DNA of 36,650 nt from Archaeoglobaceae archaeon (GCA_038734275.1 JAVYOO010000012.1:1-36650); one strand, 5' to 3'; positions 8,077 to 16,482 are shown, counted from the first letter of the stretch. The notes: generated from the letters alone by a model not told the origin. A program made the numbers and translations.

Positions 8077-9020
8077 AAATTCTTGACTTTCCTTCTACTG
8101 CACTATCAAAGGAGATAGCTTCAAAATTTGGCTACGATGAGTTCATAATTCGCAGATGGCTCCAATTCTTTGGAGAAGAAGCTATAAAGATCGTTGAAGC
8201 TTTCGAGAAGGGTATTCCAAAGTATATAAGGGTGAACACTATAAAGCTGTCTGAAGAAGAACTGCTAAAAAGGCTAAGAGAGAGGGGTTTTAAGCTGGAA
8301 AAGACAGAAGTGCCATTTTGCTATGAGGTTGTCGAAGAAAAATACTCGATCGGAGCAACGCCCGAGTATCTGATGGGTTACTACTATATAATGGACAAAA
8401 GTTCATGTATTCCTCCGCTCGTTCTCGATCCGAAGCCCGATGATGTAGTTGTAGACCTTTCAGCCTCTCCAGGCGGGAAAACGACTTTTTTAGCGATGCT
8501 AATGAAAAACAGAGGGGTTATTCTGGCTGTTGAACCACAAAAAGAGCGTTTGCAGGCTTTAGTTGACAATGTAAACAGAATGGGGGCAATGAATGTTGCA
8601 ATTTTAAACATGGACGGCAGAGACTTTCCAAAGCTTGGAATAAAAGCAGACAAGGTTTTGCTTGATGCTCCATGTACTGGAGAAGGAATAATCTTCAAGG
8701 ACAAGACTCGAAAAACAGACAGGGGCAAAGAAGACATAGTATTCTGTTCTTCATTGCAGAGAGATCTGATAATCAGTGCTTTCGACTCGCTGAAGCCTAA
8801 TGGAGTGCTTGTTTACTCAACCTGCTCTTTGACTCCTGAGGAGAACGAGTTTGTTGTGGAGCACCTTCTTGAAAGAAGAAAGGCTGAACTTTTGGACATT
8901 GAATATGGTGAAAAAGCTCTTAATTTGACAAATTTTGATCTTAGCAAAGCCAAGAGACTCTATCCGCATAAGCACAGATGTGCGGGATTTTTTATCGCAA
9001 AGATTAAGAAGATCGAGTAG
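8073..9020 (+). CDS. NOP2/Sun-type RNA (cytosine-5) methyltransferase
   Basis: The 315-residue enzyme shows the SAM-binding motif VDLSASPGGKTTFLAMLM (about 128-144), the acidic AVEPQ loop, NMDGRDFP, motif IV LLDAPCTGEG with Cys201, and motif VI VYSTCSLTPEENE with Cys251. In this family the motif VI Cys is the nucleophile on cytosine C6 and the motif IV Cys helps release the product. The N-terminal part (IPKYIRVNTIKLS) is the usual RNA-recognition region. The target could be tRNA (Trm4/NSun6-like) or rRNA. It starts within the last codon of RqcH (ATGA overlap) and its 3' end overlaps the end of the opposing TrmB-type gene by 17 bases. Confidence 0.93.
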   Translation: MKILDFPSTALSKEIASKFGYDEFIIRRWLQFFGEEAIKIVEAFEKGIPKYIRVNTIKLSEEELLKRLRERGFKLEKTEVPFCYEVVEEKYSIGATPEYLMGYYYIMDKSSCIPPLVLDPKPDDVVVDLSASPGGKTTFLAMLMKNRGVILAVEPQKERLQALVDNVNRMGAMNVAILNMDGRDFPKLGIKADKVLLDAPCTGEGIIFKDKTRKTDRGKEDIVFCSSLQRDLIISAFDSLKPNGVLVYSTCSLTPEENEFVVEHLLERRKAELLDIEYGEKALNLTNFDLSKAKRLYPHKHRCAGFFIAKIKKIE

Positions 9021-9720
9021 TTTTCTCTCTTAGCTCCCTGAGCAATGGCTCGATCATGAGCTTTGAAAACTGCACCATCCCTTCGCTCTCTCCAGAAATT
9101 CCTATAGACACGTGATCTATGAAAATTGCAAAGAATCTGGAGTTATCAAAAACGAATAATCCATGTGAAAAATCTCTGCTTGCTATTTCACCTTTAAAAT
9201 CGAGCTTGTAAGTCTCACCTTTAATCTCATCCGCATTTTCGGAAACTATCACGAGCTTGCACTTCGCTTTAGACAGAATTTCTTTTATTTCTGGTTTAAT
9301 GAATGATATAAGCGCCACTATTTCTTTTTTTGATGAAAGGACGAGTTCTTCAAGCTTTTCAAGCACAGATCTCCCTCGATAGAGTTTAACAATTTCAACT
9401 TCTTCGGTTTTCAGCTTAGATAGCTCTTCTCGGAGCACCTCAAGGTTCTCTGCAGTCTTCCTTGATAGCATTGAAACGATCTCATCTTTGCCAACCGCTT
9501 TGAATTTTACAGGCTTTCCAAATTCCTCAACAAAACCTTTTGTCTTCAGGTTATTCATAACATCGTAAACAGAAGTTCTTGGAATTCCGCTTAGCTCCGC
9601 AATCTCTCTTGCACTTAGAACACCCTTTGAAATCAGCGTTGCAAGAGCCCTTGCTTCGTATTCACTGAGCCCGAATGATTTTAGAACTTCTATCAATCGC
9701 ATCCTAATATCGTTATCCAT
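9004..9720 (-). CDS. TrmB family transcriptional regulator
   Basis: The 238-residue protein starts with a winged helix-turn-helix: FGLSEYEARALATLI, SAREIAELSGIPRTSVYDVMNNLKTKGFVEE (about residues 15-65). It continues with a short helical linker (ENLEVLREELSKLK) and a C-terminal domain of the TrmB/PLD-like sensor type, including KLYRGRSVLEKLEELV and ISFIKPEIKEI. TrmB-family proteins repress or activate transporter and sugar-metabolism genes in archaea. The gene is divergent from the surface protein/HAE3 exporter pair, with 46 bases between start codons, which suggests it regulates that pair and itself. A palindrome between the two genes is a plausible operator. Ligand unknown. Confidence 0.88.
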   Translation of the reverse strand: MDNDIRMRLIEVLKSFGLSEYEARALATLISKGVLSAREIAELSGIPRTSVYDVMNNLKTKGFVEEFGKPVKFKAVGKDEIVSMLSRKTAENLEVLREELSKLKTEEVEIVKLYRGRSVLEKLEELVLSSKKEIVALISFIKPEIKEILSKAKCKLVIVSENADEIKGETYKLDFKGEIASRDFSHGLFVFDNSRFFAIFIDHVSIGISGESEGMVQFSKLMIEPLLRELREKTTRSS

Positions 9721-9721
9721 A

Positions 9722-9751
9722 AAATTTAAATATCTTTCGTTCTGAAAGCTA
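9722..9751. promoter_or_regulatory. Divergent promoter with palindrome, candidate TrmB-type operator
   Basis: A TATA-like AAATTTAAATAT (9722-9733) is followed by CTTTC-GTTCT-GAAAG (9734-9748), a perfect 5-bp inverted repeat around a 5-base spacer, with further matching outer bases. It sits between the TATA-like box and the expected start of transcription of the surface-protein gene, the usual place for a repressor site. Binding is inferred only from position and symmetry. Confidence 0.4.
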
Positions 9752-9766
9752 CGACAGGTGAAAAAA

Positions 9767-11569
9767 ATGAGATCCGCTATTGCGGTGCTTGCATTAATTG
9801 TTGCAATATTGATTCCAGCGTCTGCTTTGAATTACGAGAGGGAACCAAGCATCGAAGTTTTAAGCGTGAGTTATATAGACATTCAGAAGGGGATAACAAC
9901 TCCGATAAATTCAAACTACATAGGAAAAGGGGAGAAAATTCTTGTTTTAACGATATACAATCCTGCGATTCCTGAAAAAATTCAATATGACAATTCCATG
10001 GAAGCAAGCTTCTTTTACTCCCGTCAGGATATGATCTTCACAGCCTACAACGTCGAAGTCGAGCTTGAGGGTAATGAGGATGTAAAGGTTAAGACTGGAA
10101 AGATTACTATTCCAGCTATCCCCGCAGTTAATCAGCAGATTCCTTTGTATTTCTCCATTGAAGTTTTGGGCAACAACTCTACGGAGTTAAAACTCAAAGT
10201 TAAATACGAGATAATAGACAGACTAAGAACCCTAATACCATATGGTGTTTTTCAAAAGGGAGAATGGACAAATACGACCACATTAATTTATTCAGGTGGT
10301 CCTATACCCACTATTCAAAACACGACCACAATGGGCTATTATGTTGCAACTGAATACGAACTTGAATACACAACCAAAACAAAAGAAATCCCGATTAAGC
10401 TTTACATCGAAGAAAAAGATGTCTTACTTGAGGTAAAGGAAGTTAAAGCAGACAAACTGATCGCTGGAGGAAAAGGGAACATTGAAGTTACGATAAAGAA
10501 CGTTGGCAAGAAAACCGCCAAGAATGCCTATGCCACGATTGAGCTTCCGAAATCACAACAAACATCGACGCAGAGCATGGCTTCACTGCCAACTTCGATG
10601 CTTCCTTTAATGATGGGCGGTTCCGCTCTTCCTACTTCTTCGTCTACTTCCACTTCCCAGCCAAGCTATTTCATTGGCGACTTAAAGCCTGGCGAAACTG
10701 CAAAGGCAAGCTTTTACGTCTCCCTTGATGTCCCCAAAGGAGGAGTTTATCCTGCGAAGGTTAAACTTGTATATTTGGATGAATACGGAAATCTGAAAGA
10801 AAGCGATTCGGTTTCTTTCGGTATTACTGTATTGTCAAAGCCAGAAATTACAATAAAAGCTTTAGATAGCAGATTGTTCGTCAATTCTAAGGGAGACCTG
10901 ATCGTTAAAATGGTTTCGAACGTCGATTTGGATGATGCTTCTGCAAGGATCGTCGTCAGTTCTCCGCTTTCAGCGCTGAGCAGTGAATGTTATATTGGAA
11001 GCATCAAGGCTGGAGAAGAATTCGAGGCTGTGTTCAAGCTTAAAGCTTCGAGTGAAGCCAGAGCAACAAAGTATCCCGCAGATCTTTACGTTAAATTCAA
11101 GGCGGGCGACGAATATGTGGAAACTGATGCAATAAAAATTGGTATCGAGGTAAAGCCAGAGATAGAATTTGAAGTCCTTGGAATTGCTGAAATTAGAGCA
11201 GGAGAAGAGAAAGTGCTCACTTTTACAATTCGCAATACAGGGAGTGCAGAAATTAGAGATGCAACTGCAAGACTCATAATAGTTTCTCCATTTTCGTCTT
11301 CTGACGACACAGCCTTTATTGGATCTCTTAAGCCTGGCGAAACTGCAAATGCAAGCTTTAAAGTCTCGGTAGATCGTGATGCCACTCCAAAACTATATGC
11401 TTTAAACTTGGAAGTCAAATACAAGGCTGAGAATGGCGACTGGGTTATAAGTGCACCTTCGAAGGCTGTAATAAACGTAAAGTCTCCTGAGGTTAGCTAT
11501 GTAACCTACTTGATCGTTGTTCTCGTAATCCTCGCTGGTGCAATTTACTACATCAGGAAGAGAAGATGA
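9767..11569 (+). CDS. COG1361-type cell-surface protein with CARDB-like repeats
   Basis: The 600-residue protein has an N-terminal signal segment (AIAVLALIVAILIPASALN), a large extracellular region and a C-terminal membrane anchor (YLIVVLVILAGAIYY) followed by RKRR. The extracellular part contains three related beta-sandwich repeats. Each has a tract like VTIKNVGKKTAKNA and ends in a diagnostic turn: YFIGDLKPGETAKASF, YIGSIKAGEEFEAVF and FIGSLKPGETANASF. This is the COG1361/CARDB-like pattern. A Ser/Thr/Met-rich low-complexity insert lies in the first repeat (about residues 270-300). The start is placed at ATG 9767 because AGGTGA just upstream makes a good ribosome site; the frame could also open at GTG 9758. 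It overlaps the HAE3 exporter by ATGA, so it may be the exporter's outer adaptor. Confidence 0.85.
   Translation: MRSAIAVLALIVAILIPASALNYEREPSIEVLSVSYIDIQKGITTPINSNYIGKGEKILVLTIYNPAIPEKIQYDNSMEASFFYSRQDMIFTAYNVEVELEGNEDVKVKTGKITIPAIPAVNQQIPLYFSIEVLGNNSTELKLKVKYEIIDRLRTLIPYGVFQKGEWTNTTTLIYSGGPIPTIQNTTTMGYYVATEYELEYTTKTKEIPIKLYIEEKDVLLEVKEVKADKLIAGGKGNIEVTIKNVGKKTAKNAYATIELPKSQQTSTQSMASLPTSMLPLMMGGSALPTSSSTSTSQPSYFIGDLKPGETAKASFYVSLDVPKGGVYPAKVKLVYLDEYGNLKESDSVSFGITVLSKPEITIKALDSRLFVNSKGDLIVKMVSNVDLDDASARIVVSSPLSALSSECYIGSIKAGEEFEAVFKLKASSEARATKYPADLYVKFKAGDEYVETDAIKIGIEVKPEIEFEVLGIAEIRAGEEKVLTFTIRNTGSAEIRDATARLIIVSPFSSSDDTAFIGSLKPGETANASFKVSVDRDATPKLYALNLEVKYKAENGDWVISAPSKAVINVKSPEVSYVTYLIVVLVILAGAIYYIRKRR
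10686..10714 (+). repeat. Internal direct repeat, copy 1 (CARDB-like repeat turn)
   Basis: These 29 bases match 11331-11359 at 28 of 29 positions. Both copies encode the KPGETA(K/N)AS turn at the end of a surface-domain repeat. DNA-level identity is much higher here than in the rest of the repeats, suggesting recent duplication or gene conversion. Confidence 0.7.
11331..11359 (+). repeat. Internal direct repeat, copy 2 (CARDB-like repeat turn)
   Basis: Second copy of the repeat at 10686-10714, differing at one base (T instead of G, giving Asn in place of Lys). Confidence 0.7.
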
Positions 11570-13737
11570 AACTATTTAGCATCATCACAGAAAAACCCGG
11601 ACTCGTATTTATTTTTGTAAGCGCAATTATACTGTTCTCGATGTATTCTGCGATGAACGTAGAGATGACTTCGGGCACAGAATCCTTCTTCAGCAAGGAC
11701 AACAAGGTTTATCAGCAATACAAGCTTTACGAGAAGAACTTTGTAAAGGAAACAGGAGCGGTTTTTGTTCTTATAAAAGGTGACGATGTAGTCAACTACG
11801 AAATATACGACTTCATGCTAAGGCTGGGGGATGAAATTAAGAAGCTGGAAGGTGTTGAAAGCGTTAATTCTCCCGCTTCTTTGATAAGAGAATATTTTGG
11901 TTTCATTCCCACAGATGAAAAGATTCTGAGAGAACTAAGTAATACTTACTTCTCCAGCCTGATTCCGAAGCCAACGGTTGCGATGGTGATGGTTCAGCTT
12001 GCACCAATGGACACCAAGAAGCAGGAAGAACTGGCAAAAAATATAGAGAAGAGCATAGAAAAAATGCAGATACCGACAGGCTACGTTGTAGAGATAACCG
12101 GCTCACCAGTGCTCGGATACCAGATTAAAAGTGAGATCTTAAAGAGCCTTGGAATCACGATGATGGCTTCCGTTATTTTGATGATTCTTTTCTTATTCGG
12201 GACTTTCAGCGGAGTCGTGAGACGAAAAGCCACTGCTTTTCTTCCACTCGTGATTTCCGTGTCCGCAGTTATAATCATCTACGGCATGATGCCGCTGCTT
12301 GGGATTCCACTTTCGGAGCACACAAATGGCGCATTGCCGATGCTCGTTGGCTTGTCTATAGAATATGCGGTTCAGATCCAGAATAGATTCGAAGAAGAAA
12401 TTCGGAGACATGGTGTTGACACTGCCATTGAACTTGCAGTGGAAAGAACCGGCAGAGCCCTGATTCTCGCTTTGCTCACAACAATCGTGGGCTTCATGTC
12501 GATGCTATCCGTTGGCATTCCAGCAATGTCTTGGTTCGGCATCATCGCTTCCCTCGGATTGGTAATTGCTTATATATTGAGCATAATATTTTTGCCAGCT
12601 ATATTAAAAATTATCGAGAAAGGCAAGGTTGCTGAGAAAAAGGAAACAGAAAGCAAAGCAAGACTCGAAAAAGCTCTTTCTGTTATTTCAAATCTTACTG
12701 CAAGCAGACCTTATGGAATACTCGTAGTTGCGGTTTTGATCTCCGCTATCGGTTTCTATGTTTCCCCGATGCTTGAACTTGAGACAAACTACAACAAGTA
12801 TGTCCCTCAGAATCTGCCAGCGATACAGAAATTCAGAGAACTCGAAGAACTTGCTGGTGGGCAGACAGTATACACATTGATACTTGAAACAGACGGAATC
12901 GATTCAAGAGTTCTGGATAAATCAAAGGAACTCGCAGAGTATATCTTAAGCAATGAGGAATTAGTTTACTCTTATCAGTCACTTCATTCCCTTGTAGATA
13001 AATTTGGAAAACTTGAAAATGTTCCTGAAGAGCTTCTTGGCAGATATGTTGCGGGAAGCACTCTCGCAGTTCATTTCTATTCAACTGCGGACAATTATGA
13101 GGAATACAAAAAAACTTTAGAGTCCATTTACAGGGGAGTTAACTTCTATGGATGGGATGGTAGCTACTACTTAACAGGCGGAGCTGTTATCTACTCGGAG
13201 CTTGGAACGATAATGATTGAAAGTCAGACCACGATGACCCTCGTTGCATACATTCTAATTTTGCTCCTTTTGCTGGTGATATACAGATCCGTGAGGAAGG
13301 CAGTTGTTCCGCTTATAGCCATAACTTCAGTGATAGGTGTTATAAATGTCATAATGTTCATTTCTGGAGTGAAGCAAACAATGGTCTCTATTGCCTTGAA
13401 TTCCATCATTTTAGGGCTTGGAATAGACTTTTCGATCATGATCACTGAGAGGTATCTTGAAGAGAGGCAGAAAGCATCTCCAATAGAAGCAGTAAGAAGA
13501 GCAATAGAGCACACTGGTAAAGCAACCACTACATCTGCTCTTGCAATGATCGGGGGCTTTGGATCTTTGATGATCTCGACTTTCCCTGTTATGCGAGATT
13601 TTGGCTTCTTGGCGTTGGTTGCAATTTCTTTCAGCCTTATAGCAGCGTTTACAGTAGTTCCAGCATTCCTGATGGTTACTGAAAAGGTTGGAGAAGCGTT
13701 AAAGTCAAAGGGAGTTGTCAAAAACTTATTCAGGTAG
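11566..13737 (+). CDS. RND/MMPL superfamily exporter (HAE3 type)
   Basis: The 723-residue protein has the duplicated RND layout: one membrane helix near the N-terminus, a large outside loop (about residues 35-190), five helices, then a second copy with loop (about 410-545) and five more helices. Typical segments are LPMLVGLSIEYAVQIQNRFEEE and its repeat counterpart SIILGLGIDFSIMITERYLEE in the fourth helices. Others are GRALILALLTTIVGFMSML and GKATTTSALAMIGGFGSLM. At about 720 residues it fits the archaeal HAE3/MMPL group rather than the 1000-residue bacterial RND pumps. Substrate is unknown; lipids, hopanoid-like molecules or hydrophobes are possible by family. It overlaps the preceding surface protein by 4 bases and is probably controlled by the divergent TrmB-type regulator. 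Confidence 0.92.
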   Translation: MKLFSIITEKPGLVFIFVSAIILFSMYSAMNVEMTSGTESFFSKDNKVYQQYKLYEKNFVKETGAVFVLIKGDDVVNYEIYDFMLRLGDEIKKLEGVESVNSPASLIREYFGFIPTDEKILRELSNTYFSSLIPKPTVAMVMVQLAPMDTKKQEELAKNIEKSIEKMQIPTGYVVEITGSPVLGYQIKSEILKSLGITMMASVILMILFLFGTFSGVVRRKATAFLPLVISVSAVIIIYGMMPLLGIPLSEHTNGALPMLVGLSIEYAVQIQNRFEEEIRRHGVDTAIELAVERTGRALILALLTTIVGFMSMLSVGIPAMSWFGIIASLGLVIAYILSIIFLPAILKIIEKGKVAEKKETESKARLEKALSVISNLTASRPYGILVVAVLISAIGFYVSPMLELETNYNKYVPQNLPAIQKFRELEELAGGQTVYTLILETDGIDSRVLDKSKELAEYILSNEELVYSYQSLHSLVDKFGKLENVPEELLGRYVAGSTLAVHFYSTADNYEEYKKTLESIYRGVNFYGWDGSYYLTGGAVIYSELGTIMIESQTTMTLVAYILILLLLLVIYRSVRKAVVPLIAITSVIGVINVIMFISGVKQTMVSIALNSIILGLGIDFSIMITERYLEERQKASPIEAVRRAIEHTGKATTTSALAMIGGFGSLMISTFPVMRDFGFLALVAISFSLIAAFTVVPAFLMVTEKVGEALKSKGVVKNLFR

Positions 13738-13745
13738 AATTAAAT

Positions 13746-14294
13746 CTATTTTTTGCCAAAGTGCTTTTCAAAAACCGCAAAGATCTCTTCTGGCTTCTCC
13801 AAAACGAAAACTCCATCCATTTTTCTAAGTCTTTCAACGTGCTCAACGTCTTCTTTTCGAATTCTTAGCTTCATTTTTCTCCCATCGGGCAATTCAGTTT
13901 CAACTATTCCTTCTTTGTAATCTGAGGGCATGATGTAAACTGGAACGAATGCTTTCAGAGCCATTATTGCGGAATTTGTTAGCAAAGTGTCGCCAATGCC
14001 AAGAGAGATCTTGGCTACCGTGTTGGAAGTTGCGGGAGCGATAAGCAAAAATTCAAATTTTCCGCTCTGAAGCATTCCCGCAAGAAATGGGGCATTGGCG
14101 TTAACTTCAGTCCATACCTTGAAGTTTGCTTTAAGCTCTTCCATGAGCTTGTAAAACAAAACAACCTGCTGTCCTGCCTTTGAAAGGTAAACCCTGATCT
14201 CCACGTCAGGATAAAGCTCCTTTACTTTTTTCATCACTTCTACTGTCTCTCTAATTCTGTCCCCACTACCCGTTATTCCCCATGCGACCTTCAT
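13746..14294 (-). CDS. afpA: Archaeoflavoprotein AfpA (FMN-binding flavoprotein family)
   Basis: The 182-residue protein begins KVAWGITGSGDRIRETVEVM and contains KAGQQVV, a LIAPATSNTVAKISLGIGDTLLTNSAI segment and PVYIMPSDYKEG. These are the hallmarks of the flavoprotein family that includes AfpA and the Dfp/UbiX-type FMN proteins. AfpA of A. fulgidus is a small FMN protein thought to take part in electron transfer; its physiological partner is not settled. It is the last gene of the FprA-Isf-AfpA operon and overlaps Isf by 29 bases, which supports coupled translation. The converging HAE3 gene ends 8 bases away. The start is the ATG at 14294. Confidence 0.9.
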   Translation of the reverse strand: MKVAWGITGSGDRIRETVEVMKKVKELYPDVEIRVYLSKAGQQVVLFYKLMEELKANFKVWTEVNANAPFLAGMLQSGKFEFLLIAPATSNTVAKISLGIGDTLLTNSAIMALKAFVPVYIMPSDYKEGIVETELPDGRKMKLRIRKEDVEHVERLRKMDGVFVLEKPEEIFAVFEKHFGKK

Positions 14295-14868
14295 AAATCC
14301 TCAAAAGCTCAGCAAATCTCTTAATGGTTTTTCTCAGGCTCCTTAACCCCTCTTCGTCTTCCATGACACCTTCAAGAGAGTCTTTGCTCCAGAATGTTGC
14401 TCCAAGGTTTGCACCAAAGGCTCCACCACTTACTGGAATCATGCCGTTTAAAATGTAAAAGGTCAAGATCTGCTGGATTGCAAGCTCCTGTCCACCAATT
14501 CTGTCTCCGCCAACTGCAATAGCCATTCCAACTTTGCCCCTGAAGAAATCGAAGTTCTTCGCAACCAGAGCTCTGCAACGATCCATAACTGCCTTGATCT
14601 GAGCACTAACGCCACCATTGTAAACTGGAGTTGCTATAATTATGCCTTTTGCCTTTCCAAGCAATTCATAAAGCTCAACCATGTCGTCCTTAAGCTTGCA
14701 TTCCTTGTGCTTAAGGCAGTAATCGCAGTGCTGGCAGAAGCCTATGTTTTTTCCCCTAACCGTAAAAAATTTTGTTTCAAAGCCCAAGTCGCTTAGCATC
14801 TCGAGTGCCCTGTTCAGCACAAACTCTGTAGCCTTCTTTCTTGGGCTACCGCAGATTCCGAGAATCAT
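14266..14868 (-). CDS. isf: Iron-sulfur flavoprotein (Isf), flavodoxin-like fold
   Basis: The 200-residue protein starts ILGICGSPRKKATEFVL, the FMN phosphate-binding loop of NADPH-dependent FMN-reductase-like flavoproteins. It then has the compact cluster motif C45-x2-C48-x2-C51-x5-C57 (FCQHCDYCLKHKEC), matching the unusual Cys spacing of Isf, which binds one [4Fe-4S] per subunit. IIATPVYNGGVSAQIKAVMDR and VGGDRIGGQELA complete the flavin site. Isf of Methanosarcina takes electrons from ferredoxin and can reduce O2 or H2O2. Its place directly after a flavodiiron protein supports an oxidative-stress or electron-shuttling role. It overlaps FprA by ATGA and AfpA by 29 bases. Confidence 0.93.
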   Translation of the reverse strand: MILGICGSPRKKATEFVLNRALEMLSDLGFETKFFTVRGKNIGFCQHCDYCLKHKECKLKDDMVELYELLGKAKGIIIATPVYNGGVSAQIKAVMDRCRALVAKNFDFFRGKVGMAIAVGGDRIGGQELAIQQILTFYILNGMIPVSGGAFGANLGATFWSKDSLEGVMEDEEGLRSLRKTIKRFAELLRIYEGRMGNNG

Positions 14869-16022
14869 TTCGCCAGCTCAACCCCCAACTCGTAGGCTTT
14901 TTCAAGTTCCTCTTTCGTTGGCTTAAATTTAACCGCAAACTGCTTAGTTTCAAATCCAAGCTCTTCCAAGACTTTTGCGATCTCCTTTACCGCAACACCA
15001 TTCCAGCCATAGGAACCAAAGGCTAATGCTTTCTTGTTCTTCGGCTTAAGGCTCTTAAGGTAGCTCAGAAAGCCTGCAACAGGTGGAAAGAGCGAATTGT
15101 GGATCGTTGGTGCTCCAACTGCTATGGCTTTGGCATCCAGAATTTCTGAAACAATCTCAGTCCAAGAGTCCTTTCGGGTGTGGAAAAGCCTGACTTTTGC
15201 ATTCTTGCTCGCCCCTTCAGCTATTGCTCTTGCAAGCTTCTCTGTAGAGCCCCACATCGTGTCATAAACGACAACAACCTTGTTCTCTGTCTCAAAATCC
15301 GCCCATTTCCTGTAATGCTCAATTATAATCTTTGGATCTCTCCAAGCAACCCCATGACTTGGAGCGATCAGCTTAACCTCAACCCCTTTAAGCTCTTCAA
15401 GCTTCTTCTTGATCAGCGTTGCCAAGGGCATCAGGATGTTTGCATAGTATAGCTTAGCCCATTTCAGAGCTTCTTCAACTCCAAGCTCCTCAGCAAATCG
15501 CTCTTCACTTGCAACATGCTGTCCAAATGCGTCGTTTGAGAATAAGATCTTGTCCTCAACGACGTAGGTTGCAATGCTGTCAGGCCAGTGGAGCATCGTC
15601 ATGTCAAGGAACATGAGCGTTCTTTTGCCAATTTTAAGCGTGTCTCCATTTTTTACGACCATGAAATTCCAGTCTTTGCAGTCAAAATTCTTGCATAGCC
15701 CCTCTTTGCCTCTTTGCGAGCAGATCACAACCGCTTTCTTTGCCACTCGCATAAGATCTGCAAGACCACTTGCATGATCCGGCTCTATGTGATTCACAAC
15801 CACATAGTCGATCTCCTTCGGATCCATGAGCTTTGAGATCCTTTCAATTTGCTCTGAAACAAACTTATGCTTCACCGCATCGATTACAACCTTCTTTTCA
15901 TCCAGAATCAGATAGGAGTTATAAGTCAACCCTCGTGGCGTCTGGAAGTTGTGAAAATCTTTTTCTTCCCAGTCTAAGGCGCCTACCCAGTAAATGTCTT
16001 CCGCAATTTTTACGGGATTCAT
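14865..16022 (-). CDS. fprA: Type A flavoprotein (flavodiiron protein, F420H2 oxidase FprA-like)
   Basis: The 385-residue protein joins a metallo-beta-lactamase-like domain (about 1-245) to a flavodoxin domain (about 250-385). Diiron ligands are visible as H78-x-E80-x-D82-H83 in VVNHIEPDHASG, with later His and Asp in MLHWPDS, FSNDAFGQH and APSHGVAWR. The FMN loop is VVYDTMWGSTEKLARAI. Archaeal FprA reduces O2 to water using F420H2; other members reduce NO. Given the context, O2 detoxification is most likely. It is first in the operon; on the minus strand AAATTTATTAATTA gives a TATA-like box about 30 bases before the ATG. Confidence 0.95.
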   Translation of the reverse strand: MNPVKIAEDIYWVGALDWEEKDFHNFQTPRGLTYNSYLILDEKKVVIDAVKHKFVSEQIERISKLMDPKEIDYVVVNHIEPDHASGLADLMRVAKKAVVICSQRGKEGLCKNFDCKDWNFMVVKNGDTLKIGKRTLMFLDMTMLHWPDSIATYVVEDKILFSNDAFGQHVASEERFAEELGVEEALKWAKLYYANILMPLATLIKKKLEELKGVEVKLIAPSHGVAWRDPKIIIEHYRKWADFETENKVVVVYDTMWGSTEKLARAIAEGASKNAKVRLFHTRKDSWTEIVSEILDAKAIAVGAPTIHNSLFPPVAGFLSYLKSLKPKNKKALAFGSYGWNGVAVKEIAKVLEELGFETKQFAVKFKPTKEELEKAYELGVELAK

Positions 16023-16080
16023 GACCCTTCTTCATTCTGTAATTAATAAATTTTACCCGTTTTTCATAGCTAAGGGAATT

Positions 16081-16368
16081 TTATTGCTCTTTTTTCTTTC
16101 TTGCCCTCATTTCAACCTTTGCAACCTTGCCTTCCCAGTCGGGGATCACAAATCTGTTGCGAGAGAATACAAAGTGAAAAGCCAAGCCAATGCCCCAAGC
16201 AAGGGGAACCCAGAAGAACCAGAGCTGGTCTGGAGAAGTTAGGTAGTTAACAATGGCTAAAAATGTGTTCACGATGGCGTAAACACAAAGGTGAGCTAAA
16301 AATCCCTTTTTAGCCTCTTCAATTTCAATCTCTTTCCATGCTTCTTTAAATTCCTCTACCGAGATCAT
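16081..16368 (-). CDS. 2TM domain-containing small membrane protein
   Basis: The product of about 95 residues has a charged N-terminal helix (VEEFKEAWKEIEIEEAKKGF), two hydrophobic helices (HLCVYAIVNTFLAIVNYL and LWFFWVPLAWGIGLAFHFVF) separated by a short polar turn, and a basic tail ending ARKKKEQ. This is the 2TM domain pattern found in bacterial and archaeal small membrane proteins, sometimes linked to histidine kinases. Function unknown. The ATG at 16368 is chosen over a TTG two codons upstream. It lies 58 bases before FprA on the same strand, but that gap contains a TATA-like box, so FprA probably also has its own promoter. Confidence 0.75.
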   Translation of the reverse strand: MISVEEFKEAWKEIEIEEAKKGFLAHLCVYAIVNTFLAIVNYLTSPDQLWFFWVPLAWGIGLAFHFVFSRNRFVIPDWEGKVAKVEMRARKKKEQ

Positions 16369-16482
16369 AAGCAATATCGTTGGAGCAGTTTATATGTTTT
16401 TTCGTGAAGTTAATTTGCTCAGCTCGCTTCTTTGCCAATTACTTAAAGGCAAAAAATATATGCTTAACACAGACTGCAAACC

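Noticed and set aside
13224-13721. Minus-strand open frame of 165 codons opposite the exporter gene
   Set aside because: It is antisense to the conserved second half of the HAE3 transporter, with no motif or ribosome site.
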